Positions 1-7,361 of a DNA stretch of 14,244 nucleotides are shown here, piece after piece. The stretch covers positions 1 through 14,244 of the forward strand of contig CARJCM010000035.1 in NCBI GenBank assembly GCA_948999435.1, read 5' to 3'. The notes under the pieces are model-generated. The model saw only the letters and a list, made by a program, of their open reading frames with translations. It searched no databases and was not told the DNA's origin. Each line of letters opens with the position of its first letter. Within the stretch, counting starts at the first letter, position 1. Made by a program: the position numbers and the translations under genes. The stretch is from an uncultured Bacilli bacterium (GTDB lineage Bacteria; Bacillota_I; Bacilli_A; RF39; UBA660).

Positions 1-389
1 TTTATATAACCTTTAAAAATTACATCTAAATTGCTATTATCCTGAATATTTAATGCTCTTACATGAGTAGAAGCTATGCTATTATCGTAAGTCATATCAA
101 TATCTACTTTAACCTGATGATTATTTTCATTTAATATAAGCATATTTAAGTTTAATATGGCATTATTTAAAAGAGTTATATGAATATAATAATCATTTTG
201 AAGTTTTTTTACCTGGTACAAATCAAAGTTACAATTATTTTCTATTATAATATCTAGCCATTTATTATCACTATTAATATCATGAATTACTACATTTCCG
301 TTTATATTTAATGAAACATCTTTTTTAATATCTAAAATATATTCCCCTGAATTAATACTTTTATCCTCTACCACTAATAGTTTATTCAT
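1..389 (-). CDS. sufD: SufD-like Fe-S assembly scaffold protein, N-terminal part (cut by window edge)
   Basis: Reading leftward from an ATG at 389 there is an open frame with no stop down to base 1, about 129 residues beginning MNKLLVVEDKSINSGEYIL. It overlaps the 3' end of sufC by 8 bases, so the two are translationally coupled. The visible part is rich in short beta strands and asparagine, as expected for the right-handed beta-helix of the SufB/SufD family, but it holds no motif that proves the family. The call rests mainly on position directly after sufC; in Firmicutes the order sufC-sufD is the rule. SufD would pair with SufB and SufC in the cytosolic SufBCD scaffold that builds Fe-S clusters. 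The lack of a long N-terminal helical region suggests a short SufD variant. The remainder lies outside the window. Confidence 0.65.
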   Translation of the reverse strand, partial: MNKLLVVEDKSINSGEYILDIKKDVSLNINGNVVIHDINSDNKWLDIIIENNCNFDLYQVKKLQNDYYIHITLLNNAILNLNMLILNENNHQVKVDIDMTYDNSIASTHVRALNIQDNSNLDVIFKGYI

Positions 390-1134
390 TATCTACATTC
401 CCACCAATAGCATTTGACCTAAAGCCATTAATTTCTATATCTTTAACCAGTTTTTTCCCACCAGTTTTTATAATTTTACCACTTTCTAAAACTGAAACTT
501 GATAATCTGTAAAATATTTTAAGATATCTCCATGATGTGTAACAATCAATATTGTTGGATGATACATATCATAATATTTCTTTAATAATTCTCCTACAAT
601 TTTTATAGCATCTACATCAAGTCCAGAATCAATTTCATCTAAAATAATAAATTTAGGTTCTAACATAAATAAATATAATAATTCATTTTTTTTCTTTTCG
701 CCACCACTCATATTAAAATTAACATCTCGATGCATAAATTCTTTAGGCAATCCTACCATTGCACATATTTCAGTTAATTTCTTTTGAAAAGCAAAAATAT
801 CAACCTTTTTACCAGTTCTCTCTCCAATAATACTTCTAAGTAATTCAGCATTAGTAATTCCTTCTATTTCTGTAGGATTTTGGCCTAATAAGAAGAAACC
901 TAAACGTCCCATCTCTGTTGGTGTAAAGTCTTTTATATCTTTATCATCATATTTTATATACCCATTTATAATTCTATAATCAGGATGATGCATTAAAACC
1001 TTACAAATAGTACTTTTTCCAGTTCCATTAGGTCCCATTAAAACTCTAATTTCTCCGTTTTCTATATTTAAATCCAAAGCATTTAATATTCTCTTATTTT
1101 GTGCTTCTACAGTTAATTTTTTTATTTCAAGCAT
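382..1134 (-). CDS. sufC: Fe-S cluster assembly ATPase SufC
   Basis: This 250-residue protein is a soluble ABC-type ATPase. Visible motifs are Walker A GPNGTGKST (34-42), Q-loop Q85, signature MSGGEKKKNE (142-151), Walker B FIILDE (162-167) with the following DSGLD loop, and the H-loop histidine H200 in THHG. The MSGGEKKKNE signature and the DEIDSGLDVDA block are characteristic of SufC rather than of transport ATPases, and 250 aa is the normal length. SufC hydrolyses ATP to remodel the SufB/SufD scaffold during Fe-S cluster assembly in the cytosol. The ATG at 1134 follows a GGTGAAGAG ribosome binding site. It is the first gene of its operon and the next gene starts before this one ends. Confidence 0.93.
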   Translation of the reverse strand: MLEIKKLTVEAQNKRILNALDLNIENGEIRVLMGPNGTGKSTICKVLMHHPDYRIINGYIKYDDKDIKDFTPTEMGRLGFFLLGQNPTEIEGITNAELLRSIIGERTGKKVDIFAFQKKLTEICAMVGLPKEFMHRDVNFNMSGGEKKKNELLYLFMLEPKFIILDEIDSGLDVDAIKIVGELLKKYYDMYHPTILIVTHHGDILKYFTDYQVSVLESGKIIKTGGKKLVKDIEINGFRSNAIGGNVDNE

Positions 1135-1151
1135 ATCTCTTCACCACTAAT

Positions 1152-1180
1152 ATTTTACCATATTATCACATTATTTTAAA
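1152..1180 (-). promoter_or_regulatory. Probable sigma-A promoter of the suf operon
   Basis: On the minus strand TTTAAA (1175-1180), a 17-base spacer, and TAAAAT (1152-1157) preceded by TGG, which makes an extended -10 element. It lies just upstream of the sufC ribosome binding site and downstream of nothing else that reads this way, so it fits as the suf promoter. No IscR-like or Fur-like palindrome was recognised here. Confidence 0.5.
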
Positions 1181-1192
1181 CTAAAAAAGTTA

Positions 1193-1223
1193 AAAGCAAG
1201 AATATCAACTTAATTCTTGCTTT
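1193..1223 (-). terminator. Rho-independent terminator with the stop codon of the upstream gene in its loop
   Basis: Perfect 11-bp stem (1193-1203 with 1213-1223, AAAGCAAGAAT) and a 9-base loop. Read on the minus strand it is followed by AACTTTTTT. The TGA stop of the 1205-2056 gene lies within the loop. Confidence 0.75.
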
Positions 1224-2056
1224 CTTCTTTCTAATAATTGCACTTGTTCACCAATATCTAAATTACATTTATTACTATTATATCCTGTAATAGTATAAGC
1301 ACCATCTCTAAGTATCATAATAACTGGTTCCCCATCAGTATCAAAATGAATATTCCCTAATTGATAATTTTGAGTAAATCCACATTTTAATAAAATTTCA
1401 TCCAACTTAATTCCTTTTGTACTACAATCTTGAAAACTATCTATTTTTTGCCAAATACTAAGTGTTGTTATATATTCATTTATATAATGTTGATGTTGTT
1501 TAGGTTTTAAAGTTCTACAATAAAATTTATATAAATCTTTTATATCCCCATTTTCTTTTAAAGCTGACAAAAACTTCAAATCAAAAGAACTTAATCTATC
1601 CATAGGGACTTCTAAATAAAATACACGTCCACTCTTATTAAAATGGATTTCTATTTTTAGATTATGAAGCGAAAATTCTAAAAGAACATCTCTACTTTTT
1701 TGATAATCAGCAAACTTTTCTAAAGTAAGTTCATTGCCAGTATATACAGGTTCCAAGTAAAAAGAAGTATAGCCCATATCATTTAAAATAGTAAATTTAT
1801 TATCACTTAAAACAAGTGTTAAAACCCCATATTCCGTAGTAACTTCTAAAGTAATACTTTCTAGTAAAGAAAAATATACACTTTTATTTACAAGTTCAAT
1901 TTTATTTATAAAAGAAATTTTATATATTTTTTTAAATATATATAGTGCCGCTTCATACAAAGACTTATAACGTCCTTTTACAAAATCTTCAGCATCTTGA
2001 CCAACATATCTTACAGAAGCTATTTGCTTATTATTTACTGTATAATTAATTGTCAT
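1205..2056 (-). CDS. Unrecognised 283-residue cytosolic protein
   Basis: I do not recognise this protein. It starts with ATG at 2056 behind GGGTGATT, has its own consensus-like promoter and its own terminator, and so is a single-gene unit. It has no signal peptide or membrane segment. The composition is mixed alpha/beta: a short N-terminal strand region, an amphipathic helix around residues 35-45, alternating strands at about 55-160, and a charged helix at the end rich in Q, E, R and K. A histidine/glutamine-rich patch (KPKQHQHY) lies near residue 185. The stop is TGA, the only TGA stop used among the complete genes checked here, which supports the standard code. It could be a lineage-specific regulator or adaptor, but nothing in the sequence fixes a function. 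Confidence 0.75.
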   Translation of the reverse strand: MTINYTVNNKQIASVRYVGQDAEDFVKGRYKSLYEAALYIFKKIYKISFINKIELVNKSVYFSLLESITLEVTTEYGVLTLVLSDNKFTILNDMGYTSFYLEPVYTGNELTLEKFADYQKSRDVLLEFSLHNLKIEIHFNKSGRVFYLEVPMDRLSSFDLKFLSALKENGDIKDLYKFYCRTLKPKQHQHYINEYITTLSIWQKIDSFQDCSTKGIKLDEILLKCGFTQNYQLGNIHFDTDGEPVIMILRDGAYTITGYNSNKCNLDIGEQVQLLERRKQELS

Positions 2057-2095
2057 TATTTAATCACCCAAAAATCAATTTATTGCAACAAAAGT

Positions 2096-2125
2096 ATTAT
2101 AGCACTTCTTTTTTAACAATGTCAA
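2096..2125 (-). promoter_or_regulatory. Sigma-A promoter of the 1205-2056 gene
   Basis: On the minus strand TTGACA (2120-2125), an 18-base spacer, and TATAAT (2096-2101). Both hexamers are perfect consensus. The start codon is 40 bases downstream. Confidence 0.85.
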
Positions 2126-2150
2126 TCAGAATAAAAAATGCTATTCTCTA

Positions 2151-2183
2151 AAAAAATATGTTACTTATTACCTTGTAACATAT
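2151..2183 (-). terminator. Terminator hairpin formed by the 3' end of the 2161-2583 gene
   Basis: Perfect 9-bp stem (2156-2164 with 2175-2183, ATATGTTAC/GTAACATAT), 10-base loop, followed on the minus strand by a run of T (2151-2156). The last codons and the TAA stop of the gene are inside the hairpin. Confidence 0.65.
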
Positions 2184-2583
2184 TTAATAAATCAATTTTA
2201 AATTTATCTTTAGAAGCATTAGCTTTTGAAATCATTATACCTTTATAAGTAGTAAGCTCACTCATATGACCTTCAAGTAATATTTCTGTTGGTGTGATAG
2301 TTTCTAACATAACAGTTCCTTCTTTTTTATAAACTGTATAAAACAATTTAACTTCACCATGAACAGCTGCAAACATCTTATCACTTGGTAATTTAAGTTC
2401 ATACTTACTAGTACCATCTTTTTTATTTGTACTAATAAGTTCCCCTACAAACTTACCATTTCTAAGTGCAGGATAATAATCAAAGTTTAACTTTTTAAAA
2501 GCTAACATATTATACTTTTTAAGAGCTCTCTCTAATTTTTTAAACTCATTTTCATTAATATAATCTAATACATAACCCTTCAT
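2161..2583 (-). CDS. Unrecognised 140-residue cytosolic protein
   Basis: I do not recognise this protein. I place the start at the ATG at 2583 (MKGYVLDYIN) rather than at the in-frame TTG six bases earlier, because AGGGGG then sits 7-8 bases ahead of the ATG. The protein begins with a charged helix (NENEFKKLERALKK, about 10-24), is then mostly beta-strand in appearance, and ends in a lysine-rich helical tail. There is no signal peptide, membrane segment or cysteine cluster. It is a monocistronic unit with a perfect consensus promoter and a strong ribosome binding site, so it may be well expressed. Its 15-base start region is identical to that of the next gene upstream (2713-3483), which hints at shared translational control or recent duplication of a start region; the proteins themselves are not alike. 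Confidence 0.75.
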   Translation of the reverse strand: MKGYVLDYINENEFKKLERALKKYNMLAFKKLNFDYYPALRNGKFVGELISTNKKDGTSKYELKLPSDKMFAAVHGEVKLFYTVYKKEGTVMLETITPTEILLEGHMSELTTYKGIMISKANASKDKFKIDLLNMLQGNK

Positions 2584-2614
2584 AATCAAAACCCCCTATT
2601 TCAATTACGAATAT

Positions 2615-2643
2615 ATTATAGCACATTTCATGCTTTTTGTCAA
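2615..2643 (-). promoter_or_regulatory. Perfect consensus sigma-A promoter of the 2161-2583 gene
   Basis: On the minus strand TTGACA (2638-2643), exactly 17 bases, then TATAAT (2615-2620). Both hexamers are perfect and the spacing is optimal. The start codon is about 32 bases further on. Confidence 0.88.
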
Positions 2644-2712
2644 ATTTTCGTCAATTTTCTAACATTTTAAGTTTTTTTGTAGACTTTTCATCAAAAATAT
2701 GTTTATAAAAAA

Positions 2713-3483
2713 CTATCTTCTTACCACTGGTTCTTCTAGAAAATCAGTTTGTTCTACTAATTGGGCAGAAACATTTAAAGTTTCTACAGAGAATTTAATA
2801 TTTCTAAACTCCAATTTTAATCTTAATAGTTCTAAAACATTTAAATCACTATTTATTAAAACAACTTGTTGTAATTTACTACAATCAATAGTACTTAAAA
2901 TATATAATATATGTCCTAAAGCAGAAATTCCTTTACGAATGTCAAATCTTATTCTTAAAGTAGTAACATCTTTTAAGCTATCTATCTCTAACCAAGTTCT
3001 ATCACTAACTGTTAAATCAAAACTTTTAGAAGAATTATTAGTAAAAGTATCCCCATTAATGGCTAATAAACTACTAGGTAAAACAGCCTTTTTAATTTTA
3101 CCGCCAGAAACGCTTATGGTTTTAGTGCCTTCCTCTACCTCCAATGATTGTACAGAAGAGCCATCAAGACTTAAACTAAAATATGATTCACCAGATAAAA
3201 CCAATTTATTAACAGAACTATTGTTAAATGTTTGAATACCATTAAGAGCATTCGATTGTAATTTCAGTTCTCCTATTATACATTCATTAATCGCATGAAA
3301 ATGAAAAGATTTCATACTTTTAGGAAATGCCAACCTTTTTAATCTTCTTTTGAATAAACAATTCTCCATCAAAGAAGTAACTCCTTCTGGAATACATACT
3401 TCTTCTAAAGCCTCTTGACAATCTACTAAATCATCAAATAAAGTTCCATTATTAGAACACACTAAATTCTCTCTATTTTGCAT
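2713..3483 (-). CDS. Leucine-rich-repeat-like protein (BspA/LRR_5 type), 256 residues
   Basis: The protein shows irregular repeats of the LRR_5/BspA kind: segments such as LEEVCIPEGVTSL, LKRLAFPKSMKSF, VNKLVLSG, VQSLEVEEGTKTI, IKKAVLPSSLLAI and TTLRIRFDI recur about every 20-24 residues from roughly residue 30 to 185. This fold usually makes a binding surface for another protein. Unlike typical BspA proteins it has no signal peptide, LPXTG or membrane segment, so it is probably cytosolic. The start is taken as the ATG at 3483 (MQNRENLV) behind AAAGGGG; an in-frame TTG further up overlaps the ribosome binding site and is rejected. A longer open frame on the plus strand lies inside this gene and is its shadow. 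The exact partner is unknown. Confidence 0.7.
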   Translation of the reverse strand: MQNRENLVCSNNGTLFDDLVDCQEALEEVCIPEGVTSLMENCLFKRRLKRLAFPKSMKSFHFHAINECIIGELKLQSNALNGIQTFNNSSVNKLVLSGESYFSLSLDGSSVQSLEVEEGTKTISVSGGKIKKAVLPSSLLAINGDTFTNNSSKSFDLTVSDRTWLEIDSLKDVTTLRIRFDIRKGISALGHILYILSTIDCSKLQQVVLINSDLNVLELLRLKLEFRNIKFSVETLNVSAQLVEQTDFLEEPVVRR

Positions 3484-3513
3484 AATCAAAACCCCTTTCA
3501 AAATAGTGTACGT

Positions 3514-3542
3514 ATTATAACATAAAACAAAGAAAAAAGCAA
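3514..3542 (-). promoter_or_regulatory. Probable sigma-A promoter of the LRR-like gene
   Basis: On the minus strand TTGCTT (3537-3542), 17 bases, TATAAT (3514-3519). The -10 is perfect and the -35 is weak. The -35 is part of the terminator of the preceding gene, a tight packing of signals. Confidence 0.6.
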
Positions 3543-3559
3543 GAAATCACTATTCTTGC
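3533..3559 (-). terminator. Rho-independent terminator of the pfkB-smr unit
   Basis: Minus-strand hairpin GCAAGAA-TAGTGAT-TTCTTGC (3539-3545 with 3553-3559) followed by six T (3533-3538). The TAG stop of the Smr gene forms the first three bases of the loop. Confidence 0.8.
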
Positions 3560-3807
3560 CTTATTTTAAGCTTTACAATTGTTACCCCTGGATTAAACAT
3601 ATTCACTCTAAATGTTTCAACATATTTATTATTTTTTAAGACTTCATGCACTCTATTTTTTAATATATCTGAACTTCTACCATGAATTATTCCAATATAT
3701 TCTATTTTTAATTTCAGATTATCATTAATAAAGTCATTTATTAAAAAAGTACACGTATCTCTAGTTTCACCATGTAAATTTAAAGTTGGCGACTTACTGC
3801 TGAACAT
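3550..3807 (-). CDS. Small stand-alone Smr-domain protein
   Basis: This 85-residue protein is almost only an Smr (small MutS-related) domain. The N-terminal LNLHGETRD (9-17) matches the LDLHG motif, and IIHGRSSDILKNRV (40-53) matches the family's HGxGxxxLR motif in a degenerate form (serine and aspartate replace the usual glycines). The end GVTIVKLK fits the last strand of the fold. Smr domains in the MutS2 family act as endonucleases or bind nucleic acid and stalled ribosomes; stand-alone forms are poorly characterised. Because the HGxG loop is altered, nuclease activity is uncertain. The ATG at 3807 has GGAG seven bases ahead and lies inside the end of the pfkB gene (14-base overlap), so the two are co-translated. 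Confidence 0.8.
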   Translation of the reverse strand: MFSSKSPTLNLHGETRDTCTFLINDFINDNLKLKIEYIGIIHGRSSDILKNRVHEVLKNNKYVETFRVNMFNPGVTIVKLKIRQE

Positions 3808-4903
3808 TTTCTACTCCAGATGAAATAGAAAGATTATCTACACTAGGAATGGCAGCTCCACCAATTGAAAACATAGGAACAGTTTCTAAATCTTTAGGAT
3901 CAATCACTTTAAATGTTGCCGCATCAGGTATATCAGGTAGAGCATCTTCCTCCTTAACTTCCTCTACTTTAGGAGTCTCCTCCACTACTATATCTTTTTT
4001 AAACTTTTGATTATAATAACTAATTACTTCTTTAAGCATTGGTATAGAAGAACTACCACCCATTTTTCCTAAAGACAATCCAGCTGTAATATTTGAATAA
4101 GTTATAGCTTTCTCCATATCAAAACCATTTGCAATACAATAACAAAAAGCTCCATGGAATATATCGCCCGCCCCACTTGGATCTACAACTTGGGTTTTAA
4201 TTCCTGGCATAACTCTTATTTCACCATCAACTGTATACATAGCTCCCATATTTTCTAAAGTAATAACGATTTCATTATTAGGATATTTATCCTTTAATTT
4301 TTTATAAACGTTAACTAAACTTGCAGAATTATTAAAGTCTATTTTAAGTCCACTTACAGCTTCAGCAAAGCCTTTTGAACAAACTATATATTTAACAAAC
4401 TTACATAACTCTAATAAATCGCGATTAACTCTTCCCGCATCAACTATACTAATTGCATTTGGGAATTTATTTAAAGCGTTAATTGTCGCACTATATTCTT
4501 TACCATCCGAAAATATCACATCAGGTCTTACTGAATAATCATACTTTTTCAAATTTGGTTGGGTACTACTTACAATATCAAAACGAGTTCTAGAACCATT
4601 TTTCTTATTAACTAAAACTACCGAAACAGGAGTTCCAACCTCATAGGAAACTTCCATAAGTTCAGTTTTTACCATTACTTGCTCTAATTCTTTTTTTATT
4701 TTAGTTCCATAATCATCTGAACCAACTACTCCAGCAAAATAAGAAGTTTCGCCCCATTTACCTAAAAGATAAGCAACATTTGCTGCCGTACCTCCACCAG
4801 TTTCCACTTTTTCATTAAGTAAATATTTAGTTCCCTCAATAGGATACTCATCAATTGGACAAGTAATATCATAGCTAGCCTTTCCAATGTTTAATATTGT
4901 CAT
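3794..4903 (-). CDS. PfkB-family carbohydrate/nucleoside kinase with acidic C-terminal tail
   Basis: This is a ribokinase-fold kinase that phosphorylates a sugar or nucleoside using ATP in the cytosol. The N-terminal substrate region is present (GKASYDIT at 7-14 and GGGTAANVA at 36-44), followed by GVVGSDDYG (58-66), and the PfkB signature 2 DPSGAGDIFHGAF (241-253) contains the catalytic base D247 and the anion hole. The substrate cannot be told from sequence; ribokinase, fructokinase and adenosine/inosine kinase are all possible. The kinase domain ends near residue 300. The last 65 residues are an acidic, proline-containing low-complexity tail, unusual for the family. The start is the ATG at 4903 behind AAAAGGG; an in-frame GTG nine bases earlier sits on the ribosome binding site and is rejected. 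It is followed by the overlapping smr gene. Confidence 0.82.
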   Translation of the reverse strand: MTILNIGKASYDITCPIDEYPIEGTKYLLNEKVETGGGTAANVAYLLGKWGETSYFAGVVGSDDYGTKIKKELEQVMVKTELMEVSYEVGTPVSVVLVNKKNGSRTRFDIVSSTQPNLKKYDYSVRPDVIFSDGKEYSATINALNKFPNAISIVDAGRVNRDLLELCKFVKYIVCSKGFAEAVSGLKIDFNNSASLVNVYKKLKDKYPNNEIVITLENMGAMYTVDGEIRVMPGIKTQVVDPSGAGDIFHGAFCYCIANGFDMEKAITYSNITAGLSLGKMGGSSSIPMLKEVISYYNQKFKKDIVVEETPKVEEVKEEDALPDIPDAATFKVIDPKDLETVPMFSIGGAAIPSVDNLSISSGVENVQQ

Positions 4904-4950
4904 AAGTATCACACCCTTTTACAATAACAATATCATATCATACTTCCATA

Positions 4951-4973
4951 AAAAAATAAAGATTATTAATCTT
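4951..4973 (-). terminator. Weak terminator after alaS
   Basis: Minus-strand AAGATT-AAT-AATCTT (4959-4964 with 4968-4973) followed by TATTTTTTT. The stem is short and AT-only, so the call rests on the T run and on its position just after the alaS stop. Confidence 0.5.
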
Positions 4974-4987
4974 CATTTTCATTATTT

Positions 4988-6739
4988 TTATTCTAATACA
5001 GCCTTTATTCTTCTTACACCAGCACTACTAGCTTCTTCCTTTTTTATTTTAAAAGTTCCTAGTACTCCTGTATGTTCTACATGTGGACCACCACAAATTT
5101 CTTTTGAAACATCACCAATACTATAAACATTAACAATATCAGCATATTTTTCTATGAACATTGCTTCTGCTCCACTTTTTACAGCGGTATTTTTATCCAT
5201 TGTTTCCATTGTAACAACTAAGTCCTCTTGTATCCATTTATTTACAAGAGCTTCTACTTGTTCCTTTTCTTCATTCGTAAGTTTATGATCACAAGAAAAA
5301 TCAAATCTCAATCTTTCTTCAGTTATATTACTACCTTTTTGATGAACATTTTTATCAACAACAACTTTTAAAGCTGCATTAAGAAGATGAGTAGCAGTAT
5401 GATATTTAGTTTCTATCTCGCCACCACCAGAAAGACCTCCCTTAAATTTACCAGCACTGGCAGTTCTTGATAATTCTTGATGAGCCTTGAATTTCTCTTG
5501 GAATCCTAATACATCAACAGTTAAACCTTTTTCATGTGCCATTTCCTCTGTAAGTTCAATTGGAAAACCATAAGTATCATATAGTTTAAAAGCATTATCT
5601 TTATCAATAACTTTTGTATCCAAACGACTTATTAATTTATCAAATTCTCTTAAACCCTTTTCAAGCGTTCTATTAAATTTAACACTCTCATTTTTTAATA
5701 CATCTAATACTATATTCTTATTTTCTTTAATTTCTTCATAATAATCTTCATATTTCTTAATAACTTCTAAAGCAATTGGTAAAATCCAATCTGTATTTGT
5801 ATCTATCTCTAATTTTTTAGCATGTCTAATTGCTCTTCTAATAAGTCTTCTTAAAATATATCCTTGATCTGTATTACTAGGCTTTATTCCTGCATAATCA
5901 GCACTAATAAAAACAGCAGTTCTAATATGATCAGCAATTATTCTCATACTAACTTCATTATTATCATAAGACTTACAACTAACTTTTTCTATCGCTGCAA
6001 TTATTTCTTTCCAAATAGAAGTTTTATAATTATCATTTACACCTTCTAATACTGCAACAACCCTTTCTAAACCCATTCCTGTATCAACATTTTTTTGTTC
6101 TAGTTCTTCAATAGTTCCATCCTCATTTTTACGATATTCCATAAAAACATTGTTCCATATTTCTACCCATCGCTCATCACTTGGATCAAATTTTTCAGGA
6201 ATTTCATCATTACTTCTAAAATAAAATATTTCTGTATCACCACCACAAGGACCAGTATCTCCAGCAATCCAAAAATTATCTTCCACTCCTAAATAAGCGA
6301 TTCTTTCTTCTGGTATACCTAAACTCTTCCATACAGAAGCTGCTACTTCATCACGAGGAATATCACTATTTCCTTCAAAAACTGTAACTGCTAATTTCTC
6401 TATTGGAATATTAAGTTCTCTAGTTAAAAATTCAAAACTAAACTCTATACTTTCTTTTTTAAAATAATCACCTAAGCTCCAATTACCTAACATTTCAAAA
6501 AAAGTATGATGAGTCTTATCCCCAATTTCATCTAAATCTGTTAATCTAACACACTTTTGATAATCACAAAGTCTTGTTCCTTCAGGATGCTTTTTCCCTA
6601 GTAAATAAGGAACTAATGGTTGCATACCTGCTGTATTAAATAAAACAGAAGGATCATTTTCTGGTATTAAAGGAGCACTTGGTATTTGAATATGTCCTTT
6701 ACTTTTAAAATAATTTATAAAATTATCTTTCAAATTCAT
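4988..6739 (-). CDS. alaS: Alanyl-tRNA synthetase, short form lacking the C-terminal C-Ala domain
   Basis: The enzyme charges tRNA-Ala with alanine and hydrolyses mischarged Ser/Gly-tRNA-Ala. The class II catalytic core runs from about 1 to 240: motif 1 FNTAGMQPLVPYLLG (34-48), HHTFFEMLGNWSLGDYF (77-93), and motif 3 GMGLERV (221-227). The tRNA-recognition helical region follows (about 245-430), including RRLIRRAIRHAKKL. The editing domain holds HTATH (447-451) and CGGPH (549-553), the zinc-binding HxxxH/CxxxH set, so proofreading should work. The protein ends with GVRRIKAVLE, exactly where the editing domain ends in full-size enzymes; the coiled region and C-Ala domain are absent (583 residues against about 870). 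The stop is a clean TAA with no decayed C-Ala sequence behind it. The ATG at 6739 overlaps the upstream stop by one base (TAATG). Confidence 0.93.
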   Translation of the reverse strand: MNLKDNFINYFKSKGHIQIPSAPLIPENDPSVLFNTAGMQPLVPYLLGKKHPEGTRLCDYQKCVRLTDLDEIGDKTHHTFFEMLGNWSLGDYFKKESIEFSFEFLTRELNIPIEKLAVTVFEGNSDIPRDEVAASVWKSLGIPEERIAYLGVEDNFWIAGDTGPCGGDTEIFYFRSNDEIPEKFDPSDERWVEIWNNVFMEYRKNEDGTIEELEQKNVDTGMGLERVVAVLEGVNDNYKTSIWKEIIAAIEKVSCKSYDNNEVSMRIIADHIRTAVFISADYAGIKPSNTDQGYILRRLIRRAIRHAKKLEIDTNTDWILPIALEVIKKYEDYYEEIKENKNIVLDVLKNESVKFNRTLEKGLREFDKLISRLDTKVIDKDNAFKLYDTYGFPIELTEEMAHEKGLTVDVLGFQEKFKAHQELSRTASAGKFKGGLSGGGEIETKYHTATHLLNAALKVVVDKNVHQKGSNITEERLRFDFSCDHKLTNEEKEQVEALVNKWIQEDLVVTMETMDKNTAVKSGAEAMFIEKYADIVNVYSIGDVSKEICGGPHVEHTGVLGTFKIKKEEASSAGVRRIKAVLE

Positions 6740-7269
6740 TAATTATCAACTCTTTCTATAAAATCAATAACTCTATTATCTAAAACATTTATATTATCAT
6801 TAGTAATAGTAACATCAAAATTACTATAATTCTCTAAAGCTGTTTCTGTCACATGAGTTTGTTCTTGTAAGCTAAGTTCACTTTGACCAAATTGATTTAC
6901 TACATAAATAGAATATACATCTTTAAAAGTTTTTTTCATTTCTTCAATTTCTTCTGGAAATCTTACATCACTAATAATAACTACATCATAATATAAGGAA
7001 TAAACCTTAATATCTTCAATCATTCTATTAACAAGCATTTTAGGCATATCCATGTTTTCTTTAATTGTTACACCTAATTCTTGTAAAAATTTTCTAGGCT
7101 TTGGTTCTTCCCCATTCCATCCTAATATTTCATTAGCGTATAATTTCAAATATTTACTATATTCTGTAATAATAGGTTTCATTTTTTTACTAAGATAATG
7201 TTCCTTAATAATCTTCGCAACTTCTCCTTTACCAGAGCCAGCTCTACCTGCTACTAAATAAATTTTCAT
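6739..7269 (-). CDS. P-loop deoxynucleoside monophosphate kinase-like protein
   Basis: The protein has 176 residues with a Walker A motif GRAGSGKG (8-15), then a helical lid region, and the block IISDVRFPEEIEEMK (98-112), which resembles dNMP kinases of the phage/bacterial type, where the D-x-R-F-P stretch follows the central strand. Such kinases phosphorylate dNMPs with ATP. The substrate is not fixed by sequence; other small P-loop kinases share this pattern. The ATG at 7269 follows AGGTGA at a good distance. The gene's TAA overlaps the alaS ATG by one base, so alaS depends at least partly on its translation; I see no separate alaS promoter. Confidence 0.7.
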   Translation of the reverse strand: MKIYLVAGRAGSGKGEVAKIIKEHYLSKKMKPIITEYSKYLKLYANEILGWNGEEPKPRKFLQELGVTIKENMDMPKMLVNRMIEDIKVYSLYYDVVIISDVRFPEEIEEMKKTFKDVYSIYVVNQFGQSELSLQEQTHVTETALENYSNFDVTITNDNINVLDNRVIDFIERVDN

Positions 7270-7288
7270 AACTAATCACCTAATTAAA

Positions 7289-7297
7289 ATTATAACA
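7289..7297 (-). promoter_or_regulatory. Extended -10 promoter of the kinase-alaS unit
   Basis: Minus-strand TGTTATAAT (7289-7297): a perfect -10 with the TG extension. At 17 bases the -35 place holds only TTCTTT, so this promoter probably relies on the extended -10. No T-box leader with the conserved AGGGTGG element was found ahead of it. Confidence 0.6.
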
Positions 7298-7340
7298 TTA
7301 AATCCCTAAAAAAAGAAGTTTTTTATATCCCTTTCCATTA

Positions 7341-7361
7341 AAAAAACTCAATTAAGAGTTT
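7341..7361 (-). terminator. Terminator of the infC-rpmI-rplT operon
   Basis: Minus-strand AAACTC-TTAATT-GAGTTT (7344-7349 with 7356-7361) followed by further T. The TAA stop of rplT overlaps the first arm. Confidence 0.65.

Noticed and set aside
1205..1207. TGA read as tryptophan (Mycoplasma-type code)
   Set aside because: Tryptophan is encoded by TGG in the enzymes here, and this TGA falls at a natural gene end inside a terminator loop.
2644..2712. Terminator after the LRR-like gene
   Set aside because: T-rich on the minus strand but I could not find a convincing stem next to the stop.
2699..3235. Long open frame (178 codons) on the plus strand
   Set aside because: It lies entirely antisense to the LRR-like gene, has no ribosome binding site, and its translation looks like a low-complexity shadow of AT-rich DNA.
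4887..5126. Plus-strand open frame of 79 codons, with similar ones at 5864-6049, 8477-8665, 11517-11711 and 12483-12692
   Set aside because: All are antisense to well-supported genes, without start signals or recognisable protein content.
7270..7359. T-box riboswitch ahead of the kinase-alaS unit
   Set aside because: The gap is only 90 bases, contains a terminator for the upstream operon and an ordinary promoter, and has no T-box core sequence or specifier hairpin.
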